DNA of 34,290 nucleotides from a virus. The position numbers and the translations under genes are program-made. Shown in pieces: positions 15,582 through 22,830 of this stretch. The DNA lies in the IMG/VR virus record IMGVR_UViG_3300042368_001852, positions 1-34,290 of that record; one strand, 5' to 3'. Every line of letters begins with the position of its first letter. Position 1 is the stretch's first letter. Under the pieces are notes generated by a model that worked only from the letters and a program-made list of their open reading frames with translations, searched no databases and was not told where the DNA came from.

Positions 15582-16435
15582 TGAAGCCCCAGTTGATCCA
15601 CCACCCGGGCCTCAGCAACGAGGACTACCACCACCTCAAGGCTGTCTCGCCCAGCCAGATCAAGGTGCTCAAGCGCAGCCCCTTGCATTACTTCGACCAG
15701 TTCCTCGCCGAGGACCGGGAGAAGAAGCCGCCCACGGACTCGATGCTCAAGGGCACGGCGTTGCACACTGCGACGTTGGAACCTGAGCTTTGGGATAAAA
15801 CCGTGATCATCCTGCCAAGCGATGCTCCAAGCAAACCTACAAAGAGACAACTGGAGGCCAAAAAGCCATCAGCTGAAACACTGGCCGCAATTGCTTGGTG
15901 GGAAGAGTTCAACAACTCGATCAACGGCCGTATCGCTCTTGCCCCTAACGATGCCGACGAAGTGCGGCGCATGGCCGATGCCGTGCGGAAGCACCCGGCG
16001 GCCAGGTTCCTCCTGGAGCTGCCGGGCCGCCGGGAGGCCAGCTACTCCTGGTCCGACCCGGCCACCGGCCTGGAGTGCAAGACCCGGCCCGACTGGCACA
16101 GCCTCGACGGCCGGATCGTCGTGGACGTGAAGACGGCCCAGGACGCCAGCAGGGAGGCGTTCGCCAAGAGCATCGCCAACTTCGACTACCACGTGCAGGC
16201 AGCGTGGAACCTCGACGCCCAGTGTGGGGAACTGTTCCTCAGCCTGGTGGTGGAGAGCAGCCGGCCCTATGGCGTGGCGGTCTATCCCGCGTCTGAGGCC
16301 ATGCTGGAGGCCGGCCGCCGGCGGATCTCGTCCGCCATGGAGCGCCTGGCGGAGTGCTGGAAGACAGGCCTATGGCCTGGCTACGGCGACGCGATCCAAG
16401 AGCCCCTGGACCTGCCCGGCTGGGTCCGGGACTGA
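15581..16435 (+). CDS. RecE-like exonuclease (PD-(D/E)XK family)
   Basis: This 284-residue protein matches the RecE/exonuclease VIII-like family that resects double-stranded ends to feed RecT. Seen motifs: NEDYHHLKAVSPSQIKVL near the N-terminus, KGTALHTATLEPE (residues about 57-69, His in the conserved place), the catalytic CKTRPDW (D171) and IVVDVKTAQDAS (D182, K184), and the YHVQAAWN helix (203-210). Length is like other phage RecE C-terminal nuclease domains. It is followed 36 bp later by recT. Together they form a phage double-strand-break recombination pair. Confidence 0.88.
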   Translation: MKPQLIHHPGLSNEDYHHLKAVSPSQIKVLKRSPLHYFDQFLAEDREKKPPTDSMLKGTALHTATLEPELWDKTVIILPSDAPSKPTKRQLEAKKPSAETLAAIAWWEEFNNSINGRIALAPNDADEVRRMADAVRKHPAARFLLELPGRREASYSWSDPATGLECKTRPDWHSLDGRIVVDVKTAQDASREAFAKSIANFDYHVQAAWNLDAQCGELFLSLVVESSRPYGVAVYPASEAMLEAGRRRISSAMERLAECWKTGLWPGYGDAIQEPLDLPGWVRD

Positions 16436-16471
16436 GCATCACCATCAACCATCAACCCTTCTAAGCATTCG

Positions 16472-17479
16472 ATGAGCAACCTTTCACCCCAACTGCAAGC
16501 CAGCGAGCTCAAGGCCGAGCTGGTGCAGATGACCGCATCCTTCCAGGCGGCCCTGCCCACGAGCATCAACGCCGAGCGGTTCATCCGCACGATCGTCACG
16601 GCGGTTCAGATGGAGCCGAAGCTCCTGGCCGCCGATCGCAAGAGCCTGTTCCTTGCCTGCATGAAGGCGGCGCAGGATGGCCTGCTGCTCGACGGCCGCG
16701 AGGCTGGCCTGAGCGTCTACAACGATCGGCAGAACGGCGGCCAGACCGTCGCCTACCTGCCGATGGTCGGCGGCATCCTGAAGAAGATCCGCCAGAGCGG
16801 CGAGATCAGCAGCGTCCGGGCCCACGTGGTCTACGAAGGCGATGAGTTCGAATACGAGCTCGGCGACGACGAGCGCATCGTCCATCGGCCCAGTCTGACG
16901 GCCCAGGGCGGGAAGATCGTGGCCGCCTACGCGATCGCGAAGTTCAAGGACGGCGACATCCAGCGAGAGGTGATGTCCTCGGCCCAGATCAAGAGGATCG
17001 CTTCGAAAGCCACCGGCATCGGCAAAAGGTGCTGGGAATCGGATGAAGGTGAGATGTCCAAGAAGACCGTCATCAAGCGGCTGGGCAAGCGCCTGCCCAG
17101 CTCCAACGACCTGCAGCAGGTGTTCGAGAACGAGGCGGACCTGGGCCAACCGGTAGCCCAGGTGAGCGTGACGGAGGATGCCGCGGCTCAGCCACAGCTG
17201 GCGGCCCCGGTCACGGTGGCCGACCTGAACCGGCAGATCGCCGCCGCTCCGACGCCCGCCACGGTCGACGCGGAGGTGGTGGAGGCAGAGCCTGCCCCAG
17301 AGCCAGAGCCTGCCCCCAAGCCCGCACCACGCCCCCGTCGAGCTGCTGCCGTGGCAGTTGCTGCACCGGAGGTTGGCGACGAAACCGCTGTGCAACCAAC
17401 GCTGGAAGCGCAGAGTCAGCAGGGCGAAGAGGAGGGTGAGTACGGCCCTCCTGAAGAGTGCCCGTTCGGAGGTGATTGA
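16472..17479 (+). CDS. recT: RecT-family single-strand annealing protein
   Basis: This 335-residue protein carries the RecT core: FIRTIVTAVQMEPKLLAADRKSLF, AAQDGLLLDGREAGL, TVAYLPMVGGILKKIRQSGEI, then VMSSAQIKRIASKATGIG. RecT proteins anneal complementary single strands during phage recombination and genome circularisation. The C-terminal third is low-complexity Pro/Glu/Ala-rich, longer than in E. coli RecT (269 residues). The gene follows the RecE-like nuclease. Its stop overlaps the next start in a TGATG junction. The leader before the ATG is pyrimidine/AT-rich with no SD. Confidence 0.92.
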   Translation: MSNLSPQLQASELKAELVQMTASFQAALPTSINAERFIRTIVTAVQMEPKLLAADRKSLFLACMKAAQDGLLLDGREAGLSVYNDRQNGGQTVAYLPMVGGILKKIRQSGEISSVRAHVVYEGDEFEYELGDDERIVHRPSLTAQGGKIVAAYAIAKFKDGDIQREVMSSAQIKRIASKATGIGKRCWESDEGEMSKKTVIKRLGKRLPSSNDLQQVFENEADLGQPVAQVSVTEDAAAQPQLAAPVTVADLNRQIAAAPTPATVDAEVVEAEPAPEPEPAPKPAPRPRRAAAVAVAAPEVGDETAVQPTLEAQSQQGEEEGEYGPPEECPFGGD

Positions 17480-17706
17480 TGAGTGAGTTGGCTGCCTTCC
17501 TCACAACCAAGGAAGTAGCTGCACGGTGGCGGATCAGCCCGCAGACGCTTGCCAACTGGCGGTGTTCTCGCTCCCCTGGTCCGCCTTACGTCAAGATCGG
17601 CAACAAGGTTCTTTACCCCGTAGAGGGGATCCACGCTTACGAAAAGCACAACCAATGGCTTGCAACATCACTGTCACCGGAAACCTCGGCCGCGACCCTG
17701 AGCTGA
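17479..17706 (+). CDS. MerR/excisionase-like helix-turn-helix protein
   Basis: A 75-residue protein with a winged-helix DNA-binding pattern typical of the helix_turn_helix_17/Xis-like family: FLTTKEVAARWRISPQTLANW, then RSPGPPYVKIGNKVLYPVEGIHAYEK. It could be an excisionase partner of the integrase or an early regulator. The first ATG overlaps the recT stop by one base. The 3' end overlaps the ssb gene by 52 bp, an unusually long overlap, so part of its tail is constrained by ssb. Family call is secure, role uncertain. Confidence 0.8.
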   Translation: MSELAAFLTTKEVAARWRISPQTLANWRCSRSPGPPYVKIGNKVLYPVEGIHAYEKHNQWLATSLSPETSAATLS

Positions 17707-18131
17707 GGTATCCCGATAACGCCACCCAGCCGGTGGCGAAGTTCACCGTCGCCGCCCGCCAGGCGAAGGTGCGCGGCGAGGAGCCGCCAGCGCTGTGGTT
17801 CACGGTCGAGATCTGGGGCGGCCCTGCCGAATGGGTGGCGAACAACCTGGTCAAGGGGGACAGCGTGTTCGTCGCGGGCGAGTTGTGCCTGCGCACCTGG
17901 ACGCACCAGGAGACCGGCGAGGTGAGGGAGTCGCTCACCATCAAGAGGGCGACTGTCGAGAAGCAGTGGCCCGCCAGGGAGGCCGGCGCGGCTCCAACCC
18001 CTGCCGCTGCTCCAGCCCCTGCCGCTACCCAAGCGGCAGCCCCAAGGCCGGCCGCGGGTGCACCTCGGCCGATCCCGGCGGCAGCACCAGCCGCCGCGCC
18101 GCCGCGCCCTGCCCCGTCAGCCTTTGTGTAA
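17655..18131 (+). CDS. ssb: Single-stranded DNA-binding protein with Pro/Ala tail
   Basis: A 158-residue SSB. The OB-fold spans residues 1-105: NITVTGNLGRDPELRY, KFTVAARQAKVRG, LWFTVEIWGGPAEWV, KGDSVFVAGELCLRTW and SLTIKRATVEK. It should coat single strands exposed by the RecE-like nuclease and replication. The tail (about 110-158) is almost pure Pro/Ala and ends PSAFV, without the acidic DDDIPF-type tip that binds partners in bacterial SSBs. The ATG lies inside the HTH gene. The TAA stop is part of operator c. Confidence 0.9.
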   Translation: MACNITVTGNLGRDPELRYPDNATQPVAKFTVAARQAKVRGEEPPALWFTVEIWGGPAEWVANNLVKGDSVFVAGELCLRTWTHQETGEVRESLTIKRATVEKQWPAREAGAAPTPAAAPAPAATQAAAPRPAAGAPRPIPAAAPAAAPPRPAPSAFV

Positions 18132-18142
18132 AGGATTGTTAC
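18128..18142 (+). promoter_or_regulatory. Dyad operator site c
   Basis: GTAAAGGATTGTTAC has one arm mismatch to the GTAAC-N5-GTTAC pattern. It overlaps the ssb stop codon and is followed 35 bp later (18173-18178) by GATGAT and then the start at 18232. The right half GGATTGTTACGGG is shared with sites e and f. Confidence 0.6.
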
Positions 18143-18231
18143 GGGGGCACTGCATCGTGCCGCAGCGGTCGGGATGATGGCGGGGCCGGGAGCAATCCTG
18201 GCCCTTCCCATTCCAACCTGCAGTCACAGTC

Positions 18232-18387
18232 ATGCGCACCATCACCATGCCTCTCCGCCCTGTCGCCACCCTGGGGGTGGTGTTCCTGATCCTGGCGGCC
18301 TTCGCCTGGGCGGGGAGTGACGAGACGCGCCTCGAGCGCACGTGCCTCAGCTGGGTGCAGAACGTGTCGGCCTGCAGCCGGTTCTGA
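18232..18387 (+). CDS. 51-residue single-pass membrane or secreted protein
   Basis: Translates as MRTITMPLRPVATLGV followed by a hydrophobic run VFLILAAFAWAG and a polar tail with two cysteines (ERTCLSWVQNVSACSRF). The pattern suggests a signal anchor or signal peptide with a small external part and a possible disulfide. It sits between operator c and a second putative membrane protein. No family is recognised. The leader ends CAGTC directly before the ATG, as in two nearby genes, and lacks an SD. Confidence 0.5.
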   Translation: MRTITMPLRPVATLGVVFLILAAFAWAGSDETRLERTCLSWVQNVSACSRF

Positions 18388-18421
18388 ACCATCCCCCACC
18401 TGTTCCCCTCTCCACGCAGTC

Positions 18422-18841
18422 ATGCAACTCTCCACCTCCACCCGGGCGGCCCTGGCGCACGACCTGGGCCCTGATCTCCACCGCTGGTCCCGTGTCGTTG
18501 CGACGGCCGTGGCCTTCACCTACGTCGCCGGCATGGCCGCCGGTGAGCTGGTCCACTGGCTGAACGATCGCCTGGCTGGTGGCCGCCGGCCGTGGCCGGT
18601 GCGGCTGGGCAGCCTGTTCGATGCGAAGCCGGTGGCTGTGACCGAGCGGATCGTGATGAACAAGCCAGCGCTGATCATCGATCACGATGGCCGCGCTCGC
18701 TTCGCTGATCTCGCCTTCATGCCCGTTGGAGAGCTGCGCCGTATCGCCAGGAGCCAGGGCTTGAGCCAGGCTGGCGGCCGAGCCATCCACCTGGCCCGCA
18801 AGCAGGATCTCGTCGACGCCCTGTGGATGCCGATCCAATGA
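18422..18841 (+). CDS. Membrane-associated protein with a SAP/Rho-N-like C-terminus
   Basis: A 139-residue protein. Residues about 23-45 (VVATAVAFTYVAGMAAGELVH) form one likely membrane segment or hydrophobic helix. The C-terminal 40 residues (FMPVGELRRIARSQGLSQ, then HLARKQDLVDAL) resemble a SAP/Rho-N-like helix-extended-helix. The combination could tether DNA or RNA at the membrane, but this is speculative. The ATG follows the leader end CAGTC. The stop overlaps the next ATG (ATGA). Confidence 0.55.
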   Translation: MQLSTSTRAALAHDLGPDLHRWSRVVATAVAFTYVAGMAAGELVHWLNDRLAGGRRPWPVRLGSLFDAKPVAVTERIVMNKPALIIDHDGRARFADLAFMPVGELRRIARSQGLSQAGGRAIHLARKQDLVDALWMPIQ

Positions 18842-19053
18842 GCTGGTCCACCTACGCCTCCCGGAACCGCAGCCGCCGCTACGGGCTGCAGCGCATGGGC
18901 CAGTGGCTCATGCCGCCGGCTGACGGGACAGCCGGCTTCACCGATGACCCGGCCAGCGCCTGGGTCGCGTTCAGCCTGGATGAGGCCCTGCGCCGCCAGG
19001 TGCTGCTCCGCCAGACCGTGGGCCTCACCACCTACGTGAGGTCCCTGCCATGA
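18838..19053 (+). CDS. Small hypothetical protein
   Basis: A 71-residue basic protein (MSWSTYASRNRSRRYGLQRM) with a TDDPASAWVAFSLDEALRRQ helical segment. The ATG overlaps the previous stop, and its own stop overlaps the next start by four bases, so it is coupled on both sides. No function recognised. Confidence 0.55.
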   Translation: MSWSTYASRNRSRRYGLQRMGQWLMPPADGTAGFTDDPASAWVAFSLDEALRRQVLLRQTVGLTTYVRSLP

Positions 19054-19640
19054 GTGGCTACCCGTGGACGCCGGAGGAGGAAGAACACCTCTCGTCGCTC
19101 TGCGGCGACATGCCGTGGTTCATGGTGGTGACGGAGATGAAGGGGCAGGCCCGGCGGCGCGGCTGGCGGAAACGGACGGAGAGCGCCATGAAAGCCCATG
19201 CGGAAGACATAGGGCTGTCTCTCTACAGCTGTGGCGAATGGATCACTACCGCGTACATCGCTGAAATGCTGAAGCTGAAAAGGAAAATTGTTCTCAAGTG
19301 GATCAATGGCCACGAGCTCTACGCCAAGCGTATCGGCCGTCCGTTCTTCGTGTCTCGCACGCACCTGCGGATGTTTGCGAAGAAGAACCCTCAGTATTTT
19401 GCCGGGCTGCCAGAGTCTGATCTGTTGCAGCTTCTCAGCAACGAGCAACTGGCGAGTGATCTGGCGGAGATGCCACCCGTGCGGCTGCGAAACATCTCGC
19501 CGGTGGTTCGAGTGCTCACGGGCCAAAGGTTCCCGACAATGATCAGCGCCGCCAGGACATACCGGGTGTCATACCGGGCAATCCAGTGGGCAATCCAAAC
19601 CGGGGGTACGGCGGCCGGCAGCCAGTGGCGCCGGGCATAG
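19050..19640 (+). CDS. Multi-domain DNA-binding protein (SANT/Myb-like, HTH, NUMOD-like)
   Basis: This 196-residue protein starts with a SANT/Myb-like segment (YPWTPEEEEHLSSLCGDMPW, then KRTESAMKAHAEDIGL). A MerR-like HTH region follows (WITTAYIAEMLKLKRKIVLKWI, RRIGRPFFVSRTHL-like wing). The end has a NUMOD1-like motif (TGQRFPTMISAARTYRVS, AIQWAIQTGG, GSQW). I associate proteins of this layout with cyanobacterial phages and mobile elements. It is a good candidate for the regulator of the operator family. Its stop is immediately followed by operator d. Base use here is less GC-rich than the neighbours. Confidence 0.7.
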   Translation: MSGYPWTPEEEEHLSSLCGDMPWFMVVTEMKGQARRRGWRKRTESAMKAHAEDIGLSLYSCGEWITTAYIAEMLKLKRKIVLKWINGHELYAKRIGRPFFVSRTHLRMFAKKNPQYFAGLPESDLLQLLSNEQLASDLAEMPPVRLRNISPVVRVLTGQRFPTMISAARTYRVSYRAIQWAIQTGGTAAGSQWRRA

Positions 19641-19655
19641 GTTACGAATTGCTAC
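19641..19655 (+). promoter_or_regulatory. Dyad operator site d
   Basis: GTTACGAATTGCTAC lies directly after the TAG stop of the DNA-binding protein gene. It matches site e at 13 of 15 positions. GATGAT follows 35 bp after the right arm (19686-19691), and the next gene starts at 19722. Confidence 0.55.
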
Positions 19656-19721
19656 AGGCCCTAGGTGGTTGTGCCGCCTGGGGCGGATGATGACCACGTT
19701 ACCCATTGCATTCAGTTCACC

Positions 19722-20819
19722 ATGGATGAAGATTCATTTGACTACAGCCGCGCATTACGTGTGCTGCGCATTAAGTTCCTGAAGGGTTTGGACTTGGTGC
19801 AATCTGAGCCGGATCTTGTTGGCATCGTCCTGGCCCTGGCCGACCGTGTAGCGGCACTGGAGACTCCGAAGGTGTCAACTGGGATGACGACAGAGGATCT
19901 GTTTGTGGTGCTCTCCGGCATCAACGACATGGATCGGATGAGCATTGCGCGTCATCTGATGCGCCACCCCAGGATCGGCCCGCTGTTTCGTGGCGAGCAG
20001 CAGCAGGCAGCTACCGAGGAATCCTCGGCACCTCAGTCAGACCCCGCCATGCACCGCCTGGCCACCCTGCCGGCCGCCACCCGCGAGGCGGGGCCGCTGC
20101 CGCATACGGGGGCGGAGATCAGCGCTGAAGAATGGGACGCACTGAAGGAGCGTCTGTGGGCCCTGGGCTGCTCCGCTGATACGAACGACGACGAATACAT
20201 GATCTCCTCCGACTTCAGCGAGTGCCTCGACAAGGTCCGCGTGGAGCTGTCCCGCTACGCCCGCCCCACCACCCCGCCGGCCGCCACCCGCGAGGCGGTT
20301 GACCCTGAAACCAACGACGCGATTGTACTGAAGCTGGCGGCCATTATCCGCGAGCTGCCTGATAACAGCCATGAATTGGCGGAGGCGATTCTGTACCATC
20401 CGAACTGGCCCGCGCTGCTCCCATCCCCCACCCGCGAGGCGGGGCCACTGCCGAAGATGCCCACCCTTCGATCGCTGCTGTACCCGGCCTATGAGCCCGG
20501 CGACGGCAGCGCCGATGGTGCCCAGTTGGTGGATGGGGAGTGGTGGCATCCGATCATGGGCTGCGACTCGCTGCAGGAAGTGGTGGGCAATGCCCGCGCC
20601 GTGCTTGCCCGCTGGGGCGGCGCTGCGGTGCTGCCGGTGGAGGTGAGTGATGGCTGGCCGGAGTTCTCTGATTGCGATGACTTTGAGCGTGTTCACTGCT
20701 TCAATCCTGTGCTCGAACATTGGAAGCTGAACAAAATCAACCCATCCATCCACACCCACTTGCTCCCCCACTGGGCGCTCCCGGTGCCCGCCGCCGACAA
20801 GGGGGAGGGGCAGCCGTGA
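19722..20819 (+). CDS. Repeat-containing protein with DUF551-like C-terminus
   Basis: A 365-residue protein made of acidic helical blocks separated by a recurring linker (PAATREAGPLP, PAATREAV, PSPTREAGPLP). The underlying DNA repeats are nearly identical. The last 110 residues, with ARAVLARWGG, VEVSDGWPEF and HTHLLPHWALPVP, resemble the DUF551 family of small phage proteins. The start is ATG 19722; an upstream in-frame start would read through the GATGAT element region. GTG of the next gene overlaps the stop (GTGA). Function unknown. Confidence 0.65.
   Translation: MDEDSFDYSRALRVLRIKFLKGLDLVQSEPDLVGIVLALADRVAALETPKVSTGMTTEDLFVVLSGINDMDRMSIARHLMRHPRIGPLFRGEQQQAATEESSAPQSDPAMHRLATLPAATREAGPLPHTGAEISAEEWDALKERLWALGCSADTNDDEYMISSDFSECLDKVRVELSRYARPTTPPAATREAVDPETNDAIVLKLAAIIRELPDNSHELAEAILYHPNWPALLPSPTREAGPLPKMPTLRSLLYPAYEPGDGSADGAQLVDGEWWHPIMGCDSLQEVVGNARAVLARWGGAAVLPVEVSDGWPEFSDCDDFERVHCFNPVLEHWKLNKINPSIHTHLLPHWALPVPAADKGEGQP
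20070..20453 (+). repeat. Three direct repeats encoding TREA linkers
   Basis: A 22-bp sequence is identical at 20070-20091 and 20277-20298. A third copy (20429-20453) matches the first over 24 of 25 bases in an overlapping 25-bp window (20079-20103). Each contains CCCGC-GAG-GCGGG, which can form a short hairpin. The copies fall between helical blocks of one coding frame, suggesting module duplication or recombination points. Confidence 0.75.
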
Positions 20820-21343
20820 GCACCACCACCAACCGCCTGCCGCTGGCCGAAGCCGAGCACATCGCCGTCGGCGTGATGCAGCAGCTAGAGCCACACTGCG
20901 ATGTGATCAGCCTGGCCGGCAGCCTGCGCCGCCAGCGGCCCACCATCGGCGACATCGAGATCGTGTGCGTTCCCCGCCCCTACGACGCCTTGCCGCTGTT
21001 CTGCAACGGTCTCGCCACAGTGGTGAATCAGTGGAAGAAGGTGAAGGGGGAGCTCCCCTGCAAGTACACGCAGCGGATCCTGCCGGAGGGGATCAGGCTC
21101 GATCTGTTCATGGTCGAAGCCGACGGCTACGGCCTGCAGCGAGCGATCCGCACCGGCTCGGCGGATTGGAGCCACCAGGTACTGGCCCGGGCCTGGGTGC
21201 GGGCTGGCTACCACTCCGAGGGCGGCCTGCTGCGCCGCGCCGACGGCACGGTGGTGCCAGTGCGGACGGAGCCGGATCTGTTCCGCCTGATCGGCCTGCC
21301 CTGGGTGGATCCGCGGGATCGGGAGGTGCAGGGCAATGGCTGA
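20816..21343 (+). CDS. Mini PolX/Pol beta-type nucleotidyltransferase
   Basis: A 175-residue protein with the Pol beta palm signature: LAGSLRRQRPTIGDIEIV (D46, E48) and RLDLFMVEADGYG (D96), then TGSADWSHQV. These match the three carboxylates and the GS motif of family X polymerases. The protein has no N-terminal 8-kDa/fingers domain and no PHP domain, so it is far shorter than bacterial PolX (about 570). It may be a minimal repair polymerase or another nucleotidyl transferase. The GTG start overlaps the previous stop. Family is clear, activity is inferred. Confidence 0.8.
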   Translation: MSTTTNRLPLAEAEHIAVGVMQQLEPHCDVISLAGSLRRQRPTIGDIEIVCVPRPYDALPLFCNGLATVVNQWKKVKGELPCKYTQRILPEGIRLDLFMVEADGYGLQRAIRTGSADWSHQVLARAWVRAGYHSEGGLLRRADGTVVPVRTEPDLFRLIGLPWVDPRDREVQGNG

Positions 21344-21506
21344 CCACCTGATCATCGACGCCAGCCGCCACCCGTCGCAGATCCGCTGCCTGCATTGCGG
21401 GTTCGCTCAGGATCTGCAGCTGCCCATGGCGATCAAAGAGCTGGTGGCACTGGAGCGGCGCATCAACGCCGAGCACCGGGGCTGCAAGCCACCGACCAGG
21501 CCCTGA
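21336..21506 (+). CDS. Small putative zinc-binding protein
   Basis: A 56-residue protein (MADHLIIDASRHPSQIRCLHCGFAQ) with a CxxC motif (C18, C21) and a possible third and fourth ligand (H47, C50 in AEHRGC). This fits a small zinc knuckle. The ATG overlaps the nucleotidyltransferase gene by 8 bp. No named family is recognised. Confidence 0.55.
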   Translation: MADHLIIDASRHPSQIRCLHCGFAQDLQLPMAIKELVALERRINAEHRGCKPPTRP

Positions 21507-21569
21507 CCCCGCGGCCCGCCGGAGCCCATGCCGGCACTTTCGTCCCATCCATTCCCCTTCTAATCAGTC

Positions 21570-22538
21570 ATGACCACTACCCAATCGTTGGCCATCGAGC
21601 CGAAGGCCATCACGATCAGCCAATACGAAGCCCTGGTTAGCGACGTTGAGATCGCCAAGCAGCAAGCCGTCGAGTCATTCAACTACGAGGACTCCAATGG
21701 CGATAAAGCCGCCCGCAGCTACATCGCCGGCCTGCGAAAGATTCGTGCTCGAATCGAAGCGGCACGCAAAGAAGCCAAGGCCTATGCACTGGAGTACGGC
21801 CGGGCTGTTGATGGCCAGGCTAAGGGGCTGGAGGCGCAGATCCTTGGTCTAATCGAGCCACACCAGCAAGCGCTGGACGTCATCACCCAGCGGGAGAAGG
21901 ACCGGGTGGCGGCGCATGAGGAAAAGCTGCGGCTCATTTCTGCCATGGTCCAGAGCGCCAGTATTCCTGACCAGCCTGCCGCCACCATTCGCGAGGCCAT
22001 CATCTGGCTGCAGGTGTGCCCAACTGGCGACATGGAGGAGTTTGAGCAGCAGGCCAACAGTGAGATTGACACTGGCCTGCGGATCCTGGAGGCCCTTCAT
22101 GCCGCCGCTGTCGAACGCGAGAAGCGCGAGGCCCTGGAGGCAGCCGAAGCTCAGCGGCTGGCCGCAGAGCAGGAAGCCCGCCAGAAGGCTGAGGAAGAAG
22201 CCCGGCAAGCCGAGTGGGTGGAGAGGGGCCGGCAGGAGGCTGCCGCTGCTGCTGCCCGTGCAGTGGCTGATGCTGAGGCCAAGGTCAAAGAATCAGATCA
22301 CCGCGCGGCTCTGGCTGAGGCCGATCGGGTAGCAATGGAAGCGGCAATGGCGGAGGTGTCCAGAAACCGGGAAGAACGCGAACAGCAGGCCCGCAAGGAA
22401 AAGGAAACCATGCGTGAGCAGCTGATTGACCAGCTCTCGATCAGGATGACGGGCCTGAACAGGAAAGAGGCGGCTGGCCTGATCGTGGATGGCACCCTCC
22501 ATCCCGCCATCACCATCGACTGGGGAATGGTGTCGTGA
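21570..22538 (+). CDS. Coiled-coil protein of the early operon
   Basis: A 322-residue protein. Residues about 15-110 are helical with charged heptads; residues about 165-285 are a long Ala/Glu/Arg-rich coiled coil (EREKREALEAAEAQRLAAEQ and following). The last 35 residues (MTGLNRKEAAGLIVDGTLHP) form a small conserved-looking domain. Similar proteins appear near phage recombination genes, sometimes annotated DUF1351, but I am not certain of this family. The ATG follows a pyrimidine-rich leader ending CAGTC. A strong terminator lies 70 bp after the stop. Confidence 0.65.
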   Translation: MTTTQSLAIEPKAITISQYEALVSDVEIAKQQAVESFNYEDSNGDKAARSYIAGLRKIRARIEAARKEAKAYALEYGRAVDGQAKGLEAQILGLIEPHQQALDVITQREKDRVAAHEEKLRLISAMVQSASIPDQPAATIREAIIWLQVCPTGDMEEFEQQANSEIDTGLRILEALHAAAVEREKREALEAAEAQRLAAEQEARQKAEEEARQAEWVERGRQEAAAAAARAVADAEAKVKESDHRAALAEADRVAMEAAMAEVSRNREEREQQARKEKETMREQLIDQLSIRMTGLNRKEAAGLIVDGTLHPAITIDWGMVS

Positions 22539-22564
22539 CCGATGACCTCATCTGTGGTCACTGC

Positions 22565-22573
22565 GTGGGAACG
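22565..22573 (+). repeat. Candidate integrase arm site, left
   Basis: GTGGGAACG occurs here and again at 22797-22805, with a near copy GTGGGAATG at 22808-22816. The copies flank the tRNA-derived att core (22647-22689) at distances of about 75 and 110-120 bp, as arm-type sites do in lambda-like attP. Only the pattern supports this. Confidence 0.4.
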
Positions 22574-22606
22574 CCCGCCACGCTGTAGGCTGTCGCCGGA
22601 ATGCTC

Positions 22607-22637
22607 AAGCCCCGTAAGCCATTGGCCTACGGGGCTT
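22607..22637 (+). terminator. Rho-independent terminator of the rightward early operon
   Basis: AAGCCCCGTA (22607-22616) pairs perfectly with TACGGGGCTT (22628-22637) around an 11-nt loop, followed by TTCC. The stem is 10 bp and very GC-rich at its centre. It lies 69 bp after the coiled-coil gene and 10 bp before the att core. It is nearly symmetric, so it may also act on leftward transcripts. Confidence 0.8.
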
Positions 22638-22646
22638 TTCCTTGGA

Positions 22647-22689
22647 TGCGGGGGCAGGATTTGAACCTGCGACTTTCAGGTTATGAGCC
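22647..22689 (-). other. attP core: 3' half of a CAT-anticodon tRNA (tRNA-Met-like)
   Basis: Read on the minus strand, the 43 bp run from the anticodon loop CTCATAA, through the 3' anticodon arm, a variable loop and a perfect T-arm (GCAGG-TTCAAAT-CCTGC), to the acceptor strand CCCCGCA. The 5' half of the tRNA is missing: the sequence before GGCTCATAA does not form a D-arm or the 5' acceptor strand. This is the classical form of a phage attachment core that restores the tRNA 3' end on integration. It lies 1.2 kb from the integrase gene. CAT could denote tRNA-Met, initiator tRNA or tRNA-Ile2. Confidence 0.85.
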
Positions 22690-22699
22690 TTGTGTTCCG

Positions 22700-22781
22700 G
22701 GGTCCTTGGTGATCCCTGCAGCTCCCGATGGCCCGGTTTCCCTGGGGCCTGGACTCCCGGTGGGTCCTGGGGTATCCCTGC
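22700..22781 (+). repeat. Pair of 20-bp direct repeats beside the att core
   Basis: The sequence starting GGGTCCTTGGTGATCC (22700-22719) recurs as GGGTCCTGGGGTATCC (22762-22781). Seventeen of 20 bases match, 62 bp apart. It lies just downstream of the att core in a non-coding stretch and may hold binding sites for integrase or an accessory protein. Confidence 0.5.
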
Positions 22782-22796
22782 CGATCACGGGGATCT

Positions 22797-22816
22797 GTGG
22801 GAACGTCGTGGGAATG
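22797..22816 (+). repeat. Candidate integrase arm sites, right (tandem)
   Basis: GTGGGAACG (22797-22805) and GTGGGAATG (22808-22816) are 11 bp apart, one helical turn. The second overlaps the first base of operator e. A single further copy lies on the other side of the att core at 22565. Confidence 0.4.
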
Positions 22817-22830
22817 CTACGGATTGTTAC
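22816..22830 (+). promoter_or_regulatory. Dyad operator site e
   Basis: GCTACGGATTGTTAC has imperfect arms around GGATT. The 26 bp ending in GATTGTTACGAG match 21 positions of the corresponding stretch at site f. GATGAC follows 37 bp after the right arm (22863-22868), and the next start is 22915. This site lies between the att core and the rightward gene cluster. Confidence 0.6.

Noticed and set aside
22647-22689. A functional tRNA gene
   Set aside because: Only the anticodon-to-acceptor half is present; the D-arm and the 5' acceptor strand cannot be formed from the adjacent bases, so it is an att core.
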